NCBI RefSeq assembly: GCF_900187995.1
Contig: NZ_FZNZ01000034.1
Coordinates: forward strand, 1-36,472
Direction of reading: 5' to 3'
Origin: Prevotella jejuni
Lineage (GTDB): Bacteria > Bacteroidota > Bacteroidia > Bacteroidales > Bacteroidaceae
DNA: 36,472 nucleotides
Part shown: in pieces, positions 8,181-18,207 of the stretch
How the letters are laid out: each line of letters opens with the position of its first letter
Position numbering within the stretch: position 1 is the stretch's first letter
Notes under the pieces: model-generated
The model's input: the letters and a program-made list of their open reading frames with translations, nothing else
Told to the model about the DNA's origin: nothing
The model's database searches: none
Program-made: the position numbers and the translations under genes

Positions 8181-8657
8181 ATGAGAAAAGCAAAACCAAA
8201 GAAGCGTGTAATCCTTCCAGATCCAAAGTTCAACGATCAGAAGGTATCAAAGTTCGTAAATCATTTGATGTATGATGGTAAGAAGAATACCTCATACGAA
8301 ATCTTCTATGCAGCCCTCGATATCGTAGGTGGTAAGATGAAGGATGAAGAGAAGTCTCCACTTGAGGTGTGGAAGCAGGCTCTTGACAACATCACTCCAC
8401 AGGTAGAGGTGAAGAGCCGTCGTATCGGTGGTGCTACTTTCCAGGTACCAACAGAGATTCGTCCTGATCGTAAGGAAAGTGTGTCTATGAAGAATATGAT
8501 TGCTTTCGCACGTAAGCGTGGTGGTAAGAGCATGGCTGACAAGCTCGCATCAGAGATTATGGATGCTTTCAATAACCAGGGTGGTGCTTACAAGCGTAAG
8601 GAAGATATGCACCGCATGGCTGAGGCTAACCGTGCATTTGCTCACTTCAGATTCTAA
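8181..8657 (+). CDS. rpsG: 30S ribosomal protein S7
   Basis: A 158-residue protein, usual length for Bacteroidota. S7 nucleates assembly of the 3' major domain (head) of 16S rRNA and contacts E-site tRNA. The beginning ([20 protein letters not shown]), the central [18 protein letters not shown] hairpin, and the C-terminal [20 protein letters not shown] stretch are family hallmarks. Located between rpsL and fusA as in most bacteria. ATG at 8181 lies in an A-rich stretch without Shine-Dalgarno. Confidence 0.98.
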   Translation: MRKAKPKKRVILPDPKFNDQKVSKFVNHLMYDGKKNTSYEIFYAALDIVGGKMKDEEKSPLEVWKQALDNITPQVEVKSRRIGGATFQVPTEIRPDRKESVSMKNMIAFARKRGGKSMADKLASEIMDAFNNQGGAYKRKEDMHRMAEANRAFAHFRF

Positions 8658-8685
8658 TCAAGTTATTATAATAAGGTAAAAGGAA

Positions 8686-10803
8686 ATGGCAAATCACGAT
8701 TTACATTTGACTCGTAATATCGGTATTATGGCACACATCGATGCCGGTAAGACGACAACATCTGAACGTATTCTTTTTTATACAGGTAAGACTCACAAGA
8801 TTGGTGAGGTGCATGATGGTGCTGCTACCATGGACTGGATGGCACAGGAGCAGGAGCGTGGTATCACTATCACATCAGCTGCAACAACATGTAACTGGAA
8901 CTACCTTGGCAAGTCTTATAAGATTAACTTGATTGATACTCCGGGACACGTTGACTTTACTGCTGAGGTAGAACGTTCACTTCGTGTTCTTGATGGTGCA
9001 GTTGCTACTTATTCTGCAGCTGATGGTGTACAGCCACAGTCAGAGACTGTATGGCGCCAGGCTGATAAGTACAATGTTCCACGTATTGGTTATGTAAACA
9101 AGATGGACCGCTCTGGTGCTGATTTCTACGAGACAGTACAGCAGATGAAGGATATTCTTGGTGCTAACCCAATCGCAATTCAGATTCCTATCGGTGCTGA
9201 GGAGAATTTTAAGGGTGTTATAGATCTCATCAAGATGAAGGCTATCTTGTGGCACGATGAGACTATGGGTGCTGAATACGACATCGAAGAAATTCCAGCT
9301 GATCTCGCTGATGAGGCTGCAGAGTGGCGTGAGAAGTTGCTCGAGGGTGCAGCTAACTACGATGATGAGTTGATGGAGATGTATCTTGAAGGTCAGGATA
9401 TTCCAGAGGATAAACTTATTGCAGCTATTCGTAAGGGTTGTATCTCAATGGAATGCTGCCCAATGCTCCTCGGTTCTTCTTACAAGAACAAGGGTGTACA
9501 GCCACTTCTCGACTACGTTTGTGCTTTCTTGCCTTCACCATTGGATACACCAGCTATTGTAGGTGTTAATCCAGACACAGAAGAAGAAGAGTCTCGTAAG
9601 CCAAGTGAGAATGAGCCTACTGCAGCTTTGGCATTTAAGATTGCTACCGATCCTTTCATGGGCCGTTTGGTGTTCTTCCGTGTCTACTCAGGTAAGGTTT
9701 CTGCTGGATCTTATGTTTTCAATACACGTTCTGGTAAGAAGGAGCGTATCAGCCGTCTGTTCCAGATGAACTCTAATAAGGAAATCCCTATGGAGTCAAT
9801 CGACGCAGGTGATATCGGTGCTGGTGTAGGTTTCAAGGATATTCGTACTGGTGATACCCTCTGTGATGAGAATGCACCAATCATCCTTGAGTCTATCACA
9901 TTCCCTGATACTGTAATCTCTATTGCAGTTGAGCCAAAGAGCCAGGCAGACGTTGCTAAGCTCGATAATGGTCTTGCTAAGCTTGCAGAGGAGGATCCAA
10001 CATTCACCGTTCGTACTGACGAGCAGAGTGGTCAGACTATTATCTCTGGTATGGGTGAGCTTCACCTTGATATTATCATCGACCGTTTGAAGCGTGAGTT
10101 CAAGGTAGAGTGTAATCAGGGTAAGCCACAGGTTAACTATAAAGAGGCTATCACAAAGGCTGCACAGAGCCGTGAGACTTATAAGAAGCAGTCTGGTGGT
10201 CGTGGTAAGTTTGCTTGCATCGACGTAACAATCGAGCCAAAAGATGAGGATTACGAAGAGGGCGACTTGCAGTTTATCAATGTCGTTAAGGGTGGTAACG
10301 TACCTAAGGAGTTTATTCCATCTGTAGAGAAGGGTTTCAAAGACTGTCTCAATAGTGGTGTACTCGGTGGTTTCCCATTGACAGGTCTTAAGGTTACTTT
10401 GACTGATGGTTCTTTCCACCCAGTTGACTCTGATCAGTTGTCATTCGAACTCGTTGCTCATCAAGCATTCAAGGTTCTTTGTCCTAAGGCTGGTCCTGTT
10501 CTTATGGAGCCTATCATGAAGGTAGAGGTTGTTACTCCAGAGGAGAACATGGGTGATGTTATCGGTGACTTGAACAAGCGTCGTGGTCTCGTACAGGGTA
10601 TGGAAGAAGCTCGTAGCGGTGCTCGTATCGTTAAGGCTATGGTTCCATTGGCAGAGATGTTCGGTTACGTAACTGCTCTCCGTACAATTACCTCTGGTCG
10701 TGCTACTTCTTCTATGGAGTATGATCACCACTCACCAGTATCAAGTTCTCTTGCAAAGGAGATTCTTGATGAGTTGAAGGGTAATTCAGACCTCGTTAAG
10801 TAA
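8686..10803 (+). CDS. fusA: Translation elongation factor G
   Basis: A 705-residue GTPase that drives ribosomal translocation. The GTP-binding motifs are intact: AHIDAGKTT (16-24), the RGITI switch I block (58-62), DTPGH (84-88) and NKMD (138-141). The domain order G, II, III, IV, V is complete, with the domain [12 protein letters not shown] and the domain IV/V end [10 protein letters not shown] visible. Lies directly after rpsG (28 bp) and before rpsJ, as in the str operon of Bacteroidota; no tuf gene follows. EF-G paralogs exist in some Bacteroides, but synteny marks this as the main one. Confidence 0.98.
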   Translation: MANHDLHLTRNIGIMAHIDAGKTTTSERILFYTGKTHKIGEVHDGAATMDWMAQEQERGITITSAATTCNWNYLGKSYKINLIDTPGHVDFTAEVERSLRVLDGAVATYSAADGVQPQSETVWRQADKYNVPRIGYVNKMDRSGADFYETVQQMKDILGANPIAIQIPIGAEENFKGVIDLIKMKAILWHDETMGAEYDIEEIPADLADEAAEWREKLLEGAANYDDELMEMYLEGQDIPEDKLIAAIRKGCISMECCPMLLGSSYKNKGVQPLLDYVCAFLPSPLDTPAIVGVNPDTEEEESRKPSENEPTAALAFKIATDPFMGRLVFFRVYSGKVSAGSYVFNTRSGKKERISRLFQMNSNKEIPMESIDAGDIGAGVGFKDIRTGDTLCDENAPIILESITFPDTVISIAVEPKSQADVAKLDNGLAKLAEEDPTFTVRTDEQSGQTIISGMGELHLDIIIDRLKREFKVECNQGKPQVNYKEAITKAAQSRETYKKQSGGRGKFACIDVTIEPKDEDYEEGDLQFINVVKGGNVPKEFIPSVEKGFKDCLNSGVLGGFPLTGLKVTLTDGSFHPVDSDQLSFELVAHQAFKVLCPKAGPVLMEPIMKVEVVTPEENMGDVIGDLNKRRGLVQGMEEARSGARIVKAMVPLAEMFGYVTALRTITSGRATSSMEYDHHSPVSSSLAKEILDELKGNSDLVK

Positions 10804-10818
10804 AGAATATAAGGAAAT

Positions 10819-10852
10819 GCTCTCTCATAGCGAATGACTCTTATGAGGGAGC
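10819..10852 (+). other. Intercistronic hairpin between fusA and rpsJ
   Basis: Arms 10819-10829 (GCTCTCTCATA) and 10842-10852 (TATGAGGGAGC) pair over 11 bp with one G-U and a 12-nt loop. There is no T-run after it, so it is not a standard terminator. It may protect or attenuate the transcript between the str and S10 parts of the operon. Confidence 0.6.
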
Positions 10853-10890
10853 AACCTTTATGTATATTAATAATAAATAATAAATTACAC

Positions 10891-11196
10891 ATGAGTCAGA
10901 AGATTCGTATTAAGCTGAAGTCTTACGACCACCAGTTGGTTGACAAGTCAGCAGAGAAGATTGTGAAGGCTGTAAAGGCAACAGGTGCTATTGTTAGCGG
11001 TCCTATTCCATTGCCAACACACAAGCGTATTTACACTGTAAATCGCTCTACATTCGTTAACAAGAAGTCACGTGAGCAGTTCCAGCTCTCAGATTTCAAG
11101 CGTCTCATTGATATTTATAGCTCTACAGCAAAGACTGTTGACGCTTTGATGAAGCTTGAGTTGCCTTCAGGTGTTGAGGTTGAAATCAAGGTGTAG
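10891..11196 (+). CDS. rpsJ: 30S ribosomal protein S10 (NusE)
   Basis: I chose the ATG at 10891 (M-S-Q-K-I-R-I-K) because it gives the usual 101-residue protein. An in-frame upstream start at 10834 would place the fusA-rpsJ hairpin inside the coding region. Conserved [12 protein letters not shown], the loop [19 protein letters not shown] and the end [10 protein letters not shown] are all present. S10 sits in the 30S head and also acts as NusE with NusB and NusG in antitermination. It heads the S10 section of the block, separated from fusA by 87 nt. Confidence 0.98.
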   Translation: MSQKIRIKLKSYDHQLVDKSAEKIVKAVKATGAIVSGPIPLPTHKRIYTVNRSTFVNKKSREQFQLSDFKRLIDIYSSTAKTVDALMKLELPSGVEVEIKV

Positions 11197-11267
11197 TCAT
11201 CTGTTGACAATAAGAAACAAATTAATACAAAAAAGCATTTACATTCATTTTAAAATCATTAATTGAA

Positions 11268-11882
11268 ATGCCAGGATTATTAGGAAAGAAAATCGGAATG
11301 ACATCCGTTTTCAGTGCCGACGGTAAGAATGTTCCGTGCACTGTTATCGAAGCTGGTCCTTGTGTTGTAACCCAGGTTAAAACTGTAGAAAAGGATGGTT
11401 ACAAGGCTGTTCAGTTAGGTTTCGGCGAGGCTAAGGAGAAGAGAACTTCTAAGCCACAGCAGGGACACTTTAAGAAAGCCGGCACAACACCAAAGAAGCA
11501 CTTGGCCGAGTTCAAGTTTGACGAGGAATATAACCTCGGTGACACTATTACTGTTGAATTGTTCAACAATGCTAAGTTCGTGGACGTTGTAGGTACATCT
11601 AAGGGTAAAGGTTTCCAGGGTGTTGTTAAGCGTCACGGATTCGGTGGTGTAGGTCAGTCTACTCACGGTCAGGATGACCGCGCACGTAAGCCGGGTTCTA
11701 TTGGTGCTTGTTCTTACCCAGCTAAGGTCTTCAAGGGCATGCGCATGGGCGGCCAGATGGGAGGCGACAGAGTAACAACTCAGAACCTTCAGGTGTTAAA
11801 GGTTATTCCAGAGCACAATCTAATCCTTGTTAAGGGTAGTGTTGCTGGATGTAATGGTTCAACCGTAATAATTAAGAAGTAA
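11268..11882 (+). CDS. rplC: 50S ribosomal protein L3
   Basis: A 204-residue protein starting [13 protein letters not shown], the family's N-terminal signature. The long loop [13 protein letters not shown] and [21 protein letters not shown] reaches towards the peptidyl-transferase centre. [10 protein letters not shown] holds the Gln that PrmB methylates in many species. L3 nucleates 50S assembly. Its TAA overlaps the ATG of rplD by one base (TAATG), which suggests translational coupling. Confidence 0.98.
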   Translation: MPGLLGKKIGMTSVFSADGKNVPCTVIEAGPCVVTQVKTVEKDGYKAVQLGFGEAKEKRTSKPQQGHFKKAGTTPKKHLAEFKFDEEYNLGDTITVELFNNAKFVDVVGTSKGKGFQGVVKRHGFGGVGQSTHGQDDRARKPGSIGACSYPAKVFKGMRMGGQMGGDRVTTQNLQVLKVIPEHNLILVKGSVAGCNGSTVIIKK

Positions 11883-12511
11883 TGGATATTAACGTATTAG
11901 ATATCAAAGGTCAGGAGACCGGCCGTAAGGTAACTCTTAACGAGAATATCTTCGGAATTGAGCCTAACGATCACGTCCTCTATCTCGCAGTTAAGCAGTA
12001 TCTCGCTGATCAGCGTCAGGGTACAGCTAAGTCAAAGGAAAGAAGTGAGCACGCTGGTTCTACTCGTAAGTTGGGTCGTCAGAAGGGCGGCGGCGGTGCT
12101 CGTCGTGGTGATATCAATTCTCCAGTCCTCGTAGGTGGTGGTCGTGTATTCGGTCCTAAGCCACGCGATTACAGCTTCAAGCTGAATAAGAAGGTAAAGG
12201 TTCTTGCTCGTAAGTCTGCATTGGCTTATAAGGCACAGGACAATGCTATTGTTGTAGTAGAAGATTTCAATCTTGACGCTCCAAAGACTAAAGATTTCGT
12301 AAACATTGCAAAAAATCTTAAAGTTGATAGCAAGAAAGTCCTTCTTGTTTTGCCAGAAGTAGAGAAAAACGTATATTTGTCAGCTCGTAATCTGCAGAAG
12401 GCTGAGGTTATGACTGCTTCACAGGTAAATTCATACAAAGTTTTGAATGCTGATGTAGTAGTTATCACAGAAAACTCTCTGAAGGTTATTGACGAAATCT
12501 TAACCAAGTAA
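11882..12511 (+). CDS. rplD: 50S ribosomal protein L4
   Basis: A 209-residue protein. The extended loop with [10 protein letters not shown], then [18 protein letters not shown] (about residues 58-77) lines the peptide exit tunnel. Changes in this loop give macrolide resistance in other bacteria, and none of the usual ones is obvious here. In E. coli L4 also represses the S10 operon through its leader; I see no comparable leader near rpsJ. Start overlaps the stop of rplC. Confidence 0.98.
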   Translation: MDINVLDIKGQETGRKVTLNENIFGIEPNDHVLYLAVKQYLADQRQGTAKSKERSEHAGSTRKLGRQKGGGGARRGDINSPVLVGGGRVFGPKPRDYSFKLNKKVKVLARKSALAYKAQDNAIVVVEDFNLDAPKTKDFVNIAKNLKVDSKKVLLVLPEVEKNVYLSARNLQKAEVMTASQVNSYKVLNADVVVITENSLKVIDEILTK

Positions 12512-12533
12512 TAATTAGGAGACAAGAATAATT

Positions 12534-12878
12534 ATGGGATTTATCATTAAACCAGTGGTCACTGAAAAGATGACCAAGTTGACAGACAAGTCTTCTGAGG
12601 ATAAGGTTGTAAAGCACAAGGGTGAGAAGAGAACTATTTTGGCGCAGCCAAAGTATGGTTTTATTGTTAAGCCTGAGGCCAACAAGCTTGAGATTAAGAA
12701 AGAAGTTGAGGCTTTATACAACGTTACAGTAGTAGATGTGAATACCGTTCGTTACGCAGGTAAGCGTCAAGCACGTTATACCAAGGCAGGTCTTGTGAAA
12801 GGACAGAAGAACGCATTCAAGAAGGCTATCGTCACTTTGAAGAATGGCGATTCAATCGATTTTTATAGCAATATTTAA
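12534..12878 (+). CDS. rplW: 50S ribosomal protein L23, with inserted basic loop
   Basis: A 114-residue protein at the exit-tunnel mouth, where SRP and trigger factor dock. The beginning KPVVTEKMTKLTDKS and the central YGFIVKPEANKLEIKKEVEALY are typical. Between them lies a stretch of about 16 residues (SEDKVVKHKGEKRTIL, roughly residues 23-38) that most L23 proteins lack, making this one longer than the common 95-100 residues. A Shine-Dalgarno-like AGGAGA at 12517-12522, 11 bp before the ATG, is unusual in this genome. Confidence 0.96.
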   Translation: MGFIIKPVVTEKMTKLTDKSSEDKVVKHKGEKRTILAQPKYGFIVKPEANKLEIKKEVEALYNVTVVDVNTVRYAGKRQARYTKAGLVKGQKNAFKKAIVTLKNGDSIDFYSNI

Positions 12879-12885
12879 ATAAAAA

Positions 12886-13713
12886 ATGGCAGTACGTAAA
12901 TTAAACCCGGTTACACCGGGACAAAGACACAAGGTTATTGGCACGTTCGAGGATATTACTGCATCCGTGCCAGAGAAGTCTCTCGTTTACGGTAAACGTT
13001 CTACCGGTGGTCGAAACAACACCGGTAAGATGACTGTCCGCTATATGGGCGGTGGTCACAAGAAGAAGTATCGTCTTATCGACTTCAAGCGAGAGAAAGA
13101 TGGTGTTCCAGCTGTAGTGAAAACAATCGAGTATGATCCAAACAGATCAGCTCGTATTGCGCTGTTATACTATGCTGATGGTGAAAAACGTTACATTATT
13201 GCTCCTAACGGACTGCAGGTTGGTGCAACACTGATGTCAGGTGCTGAGGCAGCACCTGAGGTTGGTAACGCTCTTCCTTTGGCTAACATTCCTGTTGGTA
13301 CTGTAATTCATAACATTGAGTTACGTCCAGGTCAGGGTGCATTGCTCGTTCGTTCGGCTGGTAATTTTGCTCAGCTTACTTCTCGTGAAGGCAGTTATTG
13401 TGTTATCAAGCTTCCTTCTGGTGAAACTCGCCAGATTTTGTCAGCTTGTAAGGCAACTGTAGGTAGTGTGGGTAACTCTGATCATGCACTTGAGCAGTCT
13501 GGTAAGGCTGGTCGCTCTCGTTGGTTGGGTCGTCGTCCTCACAACCGTGGTGTTGTTATGAACCCTGTTGATCACCCAATGGGTGGTGGTGAAGGTCGCC
13601 AGTCTGGTGGTCACCCACGTTCACGTAAGGGCTTGTACGCTAAGGGTCTTAAGACTCGTGCACCTAAGAAGCTTTCAAACAAGTACATTATTGAGAGAGC
13701 TAACAAGAAGTAA
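12886..13713 (+). CDS. rplB: 50S ribosomal protein L2
   Basis: A 275-residue protein, full length. L2 is needed for subunit joining and for the peptidyl-transferase fold. The [19 protein letters not shown] block, the [11 protein letters not shown] segment and the C-terminal [13 protein letters not shown], containing the functionally important histidine, are conserved. The ATG at 12886 is 7 bp after rplW; no Shine-Dalgarno is present, only an AAATAAAAA stretch, as is usual here. Confidence 0.98.
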   Translation: MAVRKLNPVTPGQRHKVIGTFEDITASVPEKSLVYGKRSTGGRNNTGKMTVRYMGGGHKKKYRLIDFKREKDGVPAVVKTIEYDPNRSARIALLYYADGEKRYIIAPNGLQVGATLMSGAEAAPEVGNALPLANIPVGTVIHNIELRPGQGALLVRSAGNFAQLTSREGSYCVIKLPSGETRQILSACKATVGSVGNSDHALEQSGKAGRSRWLGRRPHNRGVVMNPVDHPMGGGEGRQSGGHPRSRKGLYAKGLKTRAPKKLSNKYIIERANKK

Positions 13714-13735
13714 TCAAAGTAATTAAGAGTAAATT

Positions 13736-14005
13736 ATGAGTCGTTCATTAAAAAAAGGTCCATACATCAACGTATCACTCGAGAAGAAGATTCTTGCTAT
13801 GAATGAGAGTGGTAAGCAGAATGTAGTAAAGACATGGGCCAGAGCATCAATGATTTCCCCTGATTTTGTGGGTCACACTGTTGCAGTTCATAACGGAAAT
13901 AAATTTATCCCTGTTTACATTACTGAGAACATGGTAGGTCATAAGCTCGGTGAGTTCAGTCCTACACGCCGTTTTGGTGGTCACTCTGGTAATAATAAGA
14001 GGTAA
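13736..14005 (+). CDS. rpsS: 30S ribosomal protein S19
   Basis: An 89-residue protein. It begins [10 protein letters not shown] and holds [23 protein letters not shown] and the end [18 protein letters not shown], which are family signatures. S19 forms the head complex with S13 and contacts the A-site finger. It lies between rplB and rplV as in all S10-type operons. Confidence 0.98.
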   Translation: MSRSLKKGPYINVSLEKKILAMNESGKQNVVKTWARASMISPDFVGHTVAVHNGNKFIPVYITENMVGHKLGEFSPTRRFGGHSGNNKR

Positions 14006-14041
14006 GCAGGTCATAATCCATTTAGAAAATAGAAAAATATA

Positions 14042-14455
14042 ATGGGAGCAAGAAAACATATAAAGGCTGAAGCTCGTAAAGAAGCTTTGAGAAGCCAGTA
14101 TTTTGCAAAGCTCAAGGACTGTCCTTCTTCTCCACGTAAGATGCGCTATGTTGTAGACATGGTTCGTGGTATGGAAGTCAATCGTGCCCTTGGCGTACTG
14201 AGATTCTCCAAGAAGGCAGCTGCCCAGAATGTTGAGAAACTTCTGCGTTCTGCTATTAACAACTGGGAGACAAAGAATGACCGCAAGGCTGAAGACGGTG
14301 AACTTTTTATCTCTAAGATCTTCGTAGATGAAGGTGTTACAATGAAGCGCATGCGTCCTGCACCACAGGGCCGTGGCTACAGAATCCGCAAACGTTCTAA
14401 CCACGTCACTCTTTTCGTTGATTCAAAGAATGACGCTAATAATGATGATAAATAA
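14042..14455 (+). CDS. rplV: 50S ribosomal protein L22
   Basis: A 137-residue protein. The N-terminal globular part carries [20 protein letters not shown]. The beta-hairpin that lines the exit tunnel is seen as [18 protein letters not shown]. Duplications or deletions in this hairpin give erythromycin resistance elsewhere, and it looks normal here. The C-terminus has an acidic, Asn-rich tail (NDANNDDK). Starts 36 bp after rpsS; ends 8 bp before rpsC. Confidence 0.98.
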   Translation: MGARKHIKAEARKEALRSQYFAKLKDCPSSPRKMRYVVDMVRGMEVNRALGVLRFSKKAAAQNVEKLLRSAINNWETKNDRKAEDGELFISKIFVDEGVTMKRMRPAPQGRGYRIRKRSNHVTLFVDSKNDANNDDK

Positions 14456-14463
14456 ATAGTAGA

Positions 14464-15192
14464 ATGGGACAGAAAGTTAATCCAATTAGCAACCGTCTTG
14501 GTATCATCCGCGGTTGGGAGTCAAATTGGTTTGGTGGCAAGAATTTCGGGGATAATCTCGTAGAAGATCGTAAGATTCGTACTTACCTGAACAAGCGTTT
14601 GGAAAAAGCAAGCGTTTCCCGTATTGTCATTGAGCGCACATTGAAGCTCGTCACCATTACTATTTGCACCGCTCGTCCGGGTATCGTTATCGGTAAAGGT
14701 GGTCAGGATGTTGATAAGCTTAAGGAAGAGTTGAAGAATCTTTTCAAGAAGGAGATTCAGATTAATATCTTCGAGGTTAAGAAACCTGAACTTGATGCAA
14801 ACATCGTTGGTAACAATATCGCTCGCCAGGTAGAGGGTAAGATAGCTTACCGTCGTGCTATCAAGATGGCAGTTGCTAACACTATGCGTGCTGGTGCTGA
14901 AGGTATCAAAGTTCAAATTACAGGTCGTCTGAACGGTGCCGAAATGGCTCGTAAGGAAATGTTCAAAGAGGGACGTACTCCTCTACATACATTCCGTGCA
15001 GACATCGATTATTGTCAGACAGAAGCCCTTACTAAGGTAGGTCTGTTGGGTATCAAGGTATGGATTTGCCGTGGTGAAGTTTACAACAAGGTAGATCTTA
15101 CACCTAACTTTACTCAAGAGAAGAGCAATGGCCGTTCTAACAATGGTGGCCGTTCTGGAAGAGGTAATCGTAGAAGAAACAATAACCGTTAA
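14464..15192 (+). CDS. rpsC: 30S ribosomal protein S3
   Basis: A 242-residue protein at the mRNA entry site, where it contributes to helicase activity. The type II KH domain is marked by [20 protein letters not shown] (about residues 73-92). The C-terminal domain contains [22 protein letters not shown]. The last ~25 residues form a basic, Arg/Asn/Gly-rich tail ([17 protein letters not shown]), probably disordered and RNA-binding. Starts 8 bp after rplV. Confidence 0.98.
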   Translation: MGQKVNPISNRLGIIRGWESNWFGGKNFGDNLVEDRKIRTYLNKRLEKASVSRIVIERTLKLVTITICTARPGIVIGKGGQDVDKLKEELKNLFKKEIQINIFEVKKPELDANIVGNNIARQVEGKIAYRRAIKMAVANTMRAGAEGIKVQITGRLNGAEMARKEMFKEGRTPLHTFRADIDYCQTEALTKVGLLGIKVWICRGEVYNKVDLTPNFTQEKSNGRSNNGGRSGRGNRRRNNNR

Positions 15193-15206
15193 AAGAAGAA
15201 GCTATC

Positions 15207-15635
15207 ATGTTACAGCCAAAAAGAGTAAAATATAGAAGACCTCAAGACGGACGTGGCAACAAAGGCAACGCCCACAGAGGTACACAGCTGGCTTTCGGCT
15301 CATTCGGCATCAAGACACTTGAGGCTAAGTGGATCGACAGCCGTCAGATTGAGGCCGCTCGTATAGCAGTAAACCGCTATATGAACCGTCAGGGCCAGGT
15401 CTGGATCCGCATCTTCCCTGATAAACCAATCACTCGTAAGCCTGCCGATGTTCGTATGGGTAAAGGTAAGGGTGATCCAGCAGGATGGGTTGCACCAGTT
15501 ACTCCAGGTCGTGTTCTCTTTGAAGTAGAGGGCGTAAGCTTTGATATTGCAAAGGAGGCACTTCGTCTCGCTGCACAGAAGCTGCCTGTTAAGACAAAGT
15601 TTATTGTTAGACGTGATTTCGATAAAAACGCTTAA
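15207..15635 (+). CDS. rplP: 50S ribosomal protein L16
   Basis: A 142-residue protein. It begins [16 protein letters not shown] and holds [39 protein letters not shown] and [20 protein letters not shown]16 organises the A-tRNA site and the central protuberance. The Arg in the [15 protein letters not shown] region area is where YcfD-type hydroxylases act in some bacteria. Complete, 14 bp after rpsC. Confidence 0.98.
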   Translation: MLQPKRVKYRRPQDGRGNKGNAHRGTQLAFGSFGIKTLEAKWIDSRQIEAARIAVNRYMNRQGQVWIRIFPDKPITRKPADVRMGKGKGDPAGWVAPVTPGRVLFEVEGVSFDIAKEALRLAAQKLPVKTKFIVRRDFDKNA

Positions 15636-15640
15636 GAAAG

Positions 15641-15835
15641 ATGAAGATTAAAGAAGTAAAAGAACTCGAGACCAAGGATTTGGTTGAGAAGATTGAGAAT
15701 GCTGAGACAGCTCTTGCAAAAATGAAGCTGAATCATCAGATTACTCCACTTGAGAATCCATCTCAGATTAAGGCCGCTCGTCGTGATATTGCACGTATGA
15801 AAACAGAACTTTCTCAGAGAGAACTTAATAAATAA
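15641..15835 (+). CDS. rpmC: 50S ribosomal protein L29
   Basis: A 64-residue, two-helix protein at the exit-tunnel rim. It begins [18 protein letters not shown] and has the conserved [19 protein letters not shown] helix. Short but complete. Overlaps none of its neighbours (5 bp from rplP, 2 bp to the rpsQ ATG). Confidence 0.96.
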   Translation: MKIKEVKELETKDLVEKIENAETALAKMKLNHQITPLENPSQIKAARRDIARMKTELSQRELNK

Positions 15836-15837
15836 CA

Positions 15838-16104
15838 ATGGTCCAGATGGAAACAAGAAATTTAAGAAAAGTAAGACAGGGTGTCGTTATCAGCAACAAA
15901 ATGGATAAAACCATCGTTATTGCAGCTAAGTTCAAAGAGAAGCACCCTATTTATGGTAAGTTTGTCCAGAAGACAAAGAAGTACCATGCTCATGACGAGA
16001 ATAATGAGGCAAATGTAGGTGATACAGTACTCATTATGGAGACTCGTCCTCTTTCTAAGACAAAGAGATGGAGATTAGTTCAAATCGTAGAAAAAGCTAA
16101 GTAA
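15838..16104 (+). CDS. rpsQ: 30S ribosomal protein S17
   Basis: An 88-residue OB-fold protein that binds helix 11 and helix 7 of 16S rRNA early in assembly. Conserved features are [33 protein letters not shown], and [17 protein letters not shown] near the end. Two starts are possible: ATG 15838 (M-V-Q-M-E-T) or ATG 15847 (M-E-T-R-N-L). The second better matches related proteins, while the first is only 2 bp from the rpmC stop. Confidence 0.96.
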   Translation: MVQMETRNLRKVRQGVVISNKMDKTIVIAAKFKEKHPIYGKFVQKTKKYHAHDENNEANVGDTVLIMETRPLSKTKRWRLVQIVEKAK

Positions 16105-16106
16105 TT

Positions 16107-16472
16107 ATGATACAGACAGAATCAAAACTTACAGTATGTGATAACAGCGGTGCTCGTGAAGCTAAGTGCATTCGTGTACTCGGTGGTACTGGCCGTCGTT
16201 ACGCAAGTGTTGGTGACGTTATCGTAGTTGCTGTACAAAACGTCATCCCATCAAGTGAATTGAAAAAGGGTGCAGTATCAAAGGCTTTGATCGTTCGCAC
16301 AAAGAAGGAGATTCGTCGTGCTGATGGTTCATACATCCGCTTCGATGATAATGCATGTGTATTACTGAACAACGCAGGTGAAATTCGTGGTAGCCGTATC
16401 TTCGGTCCTGTTGCTCGTGAGCTGCGTGCAGTGAACATGAAGGTCGTTTCTTTGGCACCTGAGGTTCTTTAA
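16107..16472 (+). CDS. rplN: 50S ribosomal protein L14
   Basis: A 121-residue protein, full length, beginning [21 protein letters not shown], which is the family signature. [34 protein letters not shown] and the C-terminal [10 protein letters not shown] are also conserved. L14 forms the intersubunit bridge B8 and is the binding site of the silencing factor RsfS. Two bp after the rpsQ stop. Confidence 0.98.
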   Translation: MIQTESKLTVCDNSGAREAKCIRVLGGTGRRYASVGDVIVVAVQNVIPSSELKKGAVSKALIVRTKKEIRRADGSYIRFDDNACVLLNNAGEIRGSRIFGPVARELRAVNMKVVSLAPEVL

Positions 16473-16492
16473 TTATTAAATAGAATAATAAA

Positions 16493-16810
16493 ATGGCAAA
16501 ATTCCATATAAAGAAAGACGATCAGGTCATTGTTCTTGCTGGTGCAGATAAGGGCAAGACTGGAAAGGTGCTTAAGGTCATCGCAGATAAGGAACGTGCT
16601 ATTGTAGAGGGCTTGAATATGGTCTCTAAAAGCACAAAACCTTCTGCTGCTAACCCACAGGGTGGTATCATTAAGCAGGAGGCTGCAATTCATATCTCAA
16701 ATTTAAGTCTCATCGATCCGAAGAGCGGTAAGGCTACACGTATCAAGATTGAACGTGAAGGCAAGACTGTTAAGCGTATCGCTAAAAAGTCAGGGGAGGA
16801 AATTAAGTAA
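16493..16810 (+). CDS. rplX: 50S ribosomal protein L24
   Basis: A 105-residue protein with the KOW motif near its start ([22 protein letters not shown]). [11 protein letters not shown] and [20 protein letters not shown] follow as expected. L24 initiates 50S assembly. The last A of its TAA is the first base of the rplE ATG (TAATG), so the two are probably coupled in translation. Confidence 0.97.
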   Translation: MAKFHIKKDDQVIVLAGADKGKTGKVLKVIADKERAIVEGLNMVSKSTKPSAANPQGGIIKQEAAIHISNLSLIDPKSGKATRIKIEREGKTVKRIAKKSGEEIK

Positions 16811-17364
16811 TGAATACAGCTCAGTTAAAGAAACAGTATAAGGAGCAGATTGTTCCTGCTTTGCAGAAGCAGTTCAACTATTCTTCAGCTATGCAGGTGC
16901 CTGTTTTGAAGAAGATTGTTATCAATCAGGGTCTTGGTGATGCAACTCAGGATAAGAAACTTATTGAAGTTGCTGTTAACGAGATTTCTTCTATTACAGG
17001 TCAGAAGGCTGTTGCAACTTATTCAAAGAAGGATATTGCAAACTTCAAACTGCGTAAGAAGATGCCTATCGGCGTAATGGTAACTCTGCGTCGTGAGCGT
17101 ATGTATGAGTTCCTCGAGAAGCTCGTTCGCGTATCTTTGCCACGTATTCGTGACTTCAAGGGTATCGAGAGCAAGTTCGATGGTCGTGGAAATTATACTC
17201 TCGGTATTACCGAGCAGATTATTTTCCCAGAGATTAATATCGATCAGGTTGACCGTATCCAGGGTATGAACATCACCTTCGTAACATCTGCTAAGACTGA
17301 TGAAGAAGGATATGCTTTGCTGAAGGGCTTCGGACTTCCATTCAAGAATGCTAAAAACGATTAA
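16810..17364 (+). CDS. rplE: 50S ribosomal protein L5
   Basis: A 184-residue protein of the 5S RNP and the central protuberance. [41 protein letters not shown], the [18 protein letters not shown] segment and [21 protein letters not shown] are typical. The start overlaps the rplX stop by one base. Confidence 0.98.
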   Translation: MNTAQLKKQYKEQIVPALQKQFNYSSAMQVPVLKKIVINQGLGDATQDKKLIEVAVNEISSITGQKAVATYSKKDIANFKLRKKMPIGVMVTLRRERMYEFLEKLVRVSLPRIRDFKGIESKFDGRGNYTLGITEQIIFPEINIDQVDRIQGMNITFVTSAKTDEEGYALLKGFGLPFKNAKND

Positions 17365-17369
17365 TTGAT

Positions 17370-17672
17370 ATGGCAAAAGAATCAATGAAAGCTCGCGAGG
17401 TAAAGCGTGCAAAGCTTGTAGCTCGTTATGCTGAGAAACGCGCAGCTCTGAAAAAGATTATCGCTACTTCAAATGATCCTGAAGAGGCTTATGAGGCTGC
17501 TCGTAAGTTGCAGTCTATTCCAAAGAATGCTAATCCTATTCGTCTACATAATCGTTGTAAGATTACTGGACGTCCAAAGGGATACATTCGTCAGTTTGGT
17601 CTCTCTCGTATTCAGTTCCGTGAGATGGCATCTCAGGGACTCATTCCAGGTGTAAAGAAGGCAAGCTGGTAA
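17370..17672 (+). CDS. rpsN: 30S ribosomal protein S14 (long, zinc-free form)
   Basis: A 100-residue protein. It carries [20 protein letters not shown] and the C-terminal [20 protein letters not shown] and [18 protein letters not shown]. It lacks the CxxC...CxxC zinc ribbon of the short 61-residue form, so it is the C-minus type. Last gene before a 125-bp gap with an internal promoter element; 5 bp after rplE. Confidence 0.97.
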   Translation: MAKESMKAREVKRAKLVARYAEKRAALKKIIATSNDPEEAYEAARKLQSIPKNANPIRLHNRCKITGRPKGYIRQFGLSRIQFREMASQGLIPGVKKASW

Positions 17673-17715
17673 ACAAATATATCGACGCGGATAGTGAATT
17701 GTGAAAAAGATTTTG

Positions 17716-17723
17716 TATCTTTG
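17716..17723 (+). promoter_or_regulatory. Internal -7 element (TATCTTTG) upstream of rpsH
   Basis: TATCTTTG matches TAnnTTTG exactly and lies in the 125-bp gap after rpsN. It would give a leader of about 70 nt before rpsH and allow expression of the second half of the block independently of the S10 part. No clear -33 element is present. Confidence 0.55.
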
Positions 17724-17733
17724 CAGCTCATTA

Positions 17734-17777
17734 TCCGCTTTTAAGCGATTTTTTAATATTGTCGGGGTAGTCCCGAT
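17734..17777 (+). promoter_or_regulatory. Two small hairpins in the rpsH leader
   Basis: CGCTTTTAAGCG followed by ATTTTTT, and then TCGGG-GTAGT-CCCGA, lie between the internal -7 element and the rpsH ATG. The first with its T-run resembles a weak attenuator; the second is a 5-bp stem near the start region. Their place suggests leader-based control, but this is inference. Confidence 0.4.
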
Positions 17778-17797
17778 TAATTAAACATTTATATTTT

Positions 17798-18193
17798 ATG
17801 ACAGATCCAATAGCAGATTATCTGACAAGACTCAGAAACGCAATCATGGCTCATCACCGTGTTGTTGAGGTTCCTGCGTCTAACTTGAAGAAGTCTATTA
17901 CAAAGATTCTCTTCGAGAAGGGTTACATCTTGAACTACAAGTTCATCGAGGATGGTCCCCAAGGCTCAATCAAGGTCGCATTGAAATACGACCCTGTAAC
18001 AAAGCAGAGCGCTATCAAGAAATTGAAGCGTGTTTCTACCCCAGGTCTTCGCCAGTATACTGGTTACAAAGACATGCCGAGAGTAATTAACGGACTTGGA
18101 ATTGCAATTCTTTCCACGTCTAAAGGTGTAATGACAGACAAGGAAGCTGCTGCTGAGAAGATTGGTGGTGAGGTTCTTTGCTACGTTTATTAA
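17798..18193 (+). CDS. rpsH: 30S ribosomal protein S8
   Basis: A 131-residue protein. It starts MTDPIADYLTRLRNAIMAHH and ends with GIAILSTSKGVMTDKEA and GGEVLCYVY, both conserved. S8 organises the central domain of 16S rRNA and in E. coli represses the spc operon by binding the rplE region. First gene after the internal promoter element; 14 bp before rplF. Confidence 0.98.
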   Translation: MTDPIADYLTRLRNAIMAHHRVVEVPASNLKKSITKILFEKGYILNYKFIEDGPQGSIKVALKYDPVTKQSAIKKLKRVSTPGLRQYTGYKDMPRVINGLGIAILSTSKGVMTDKEAAAEKIGGEVLCYVY

Positions 18194-18207
18194 TTGGAGG
18201 ATTGAAT

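Noticed and set aside
10834..10890. Upstream in-frame start for rpsJ
   Set aside because: It would put the fusA-rpsJ hairpin's 3' arm in the coding region and add 19 residues absent from other S10 proteins.
18178..18207. Upstream in-frame start for rplF
   Set aside because: It lies inside rpsH; the GGAGG Shine-Dalgarno supports the ATG at 18208.
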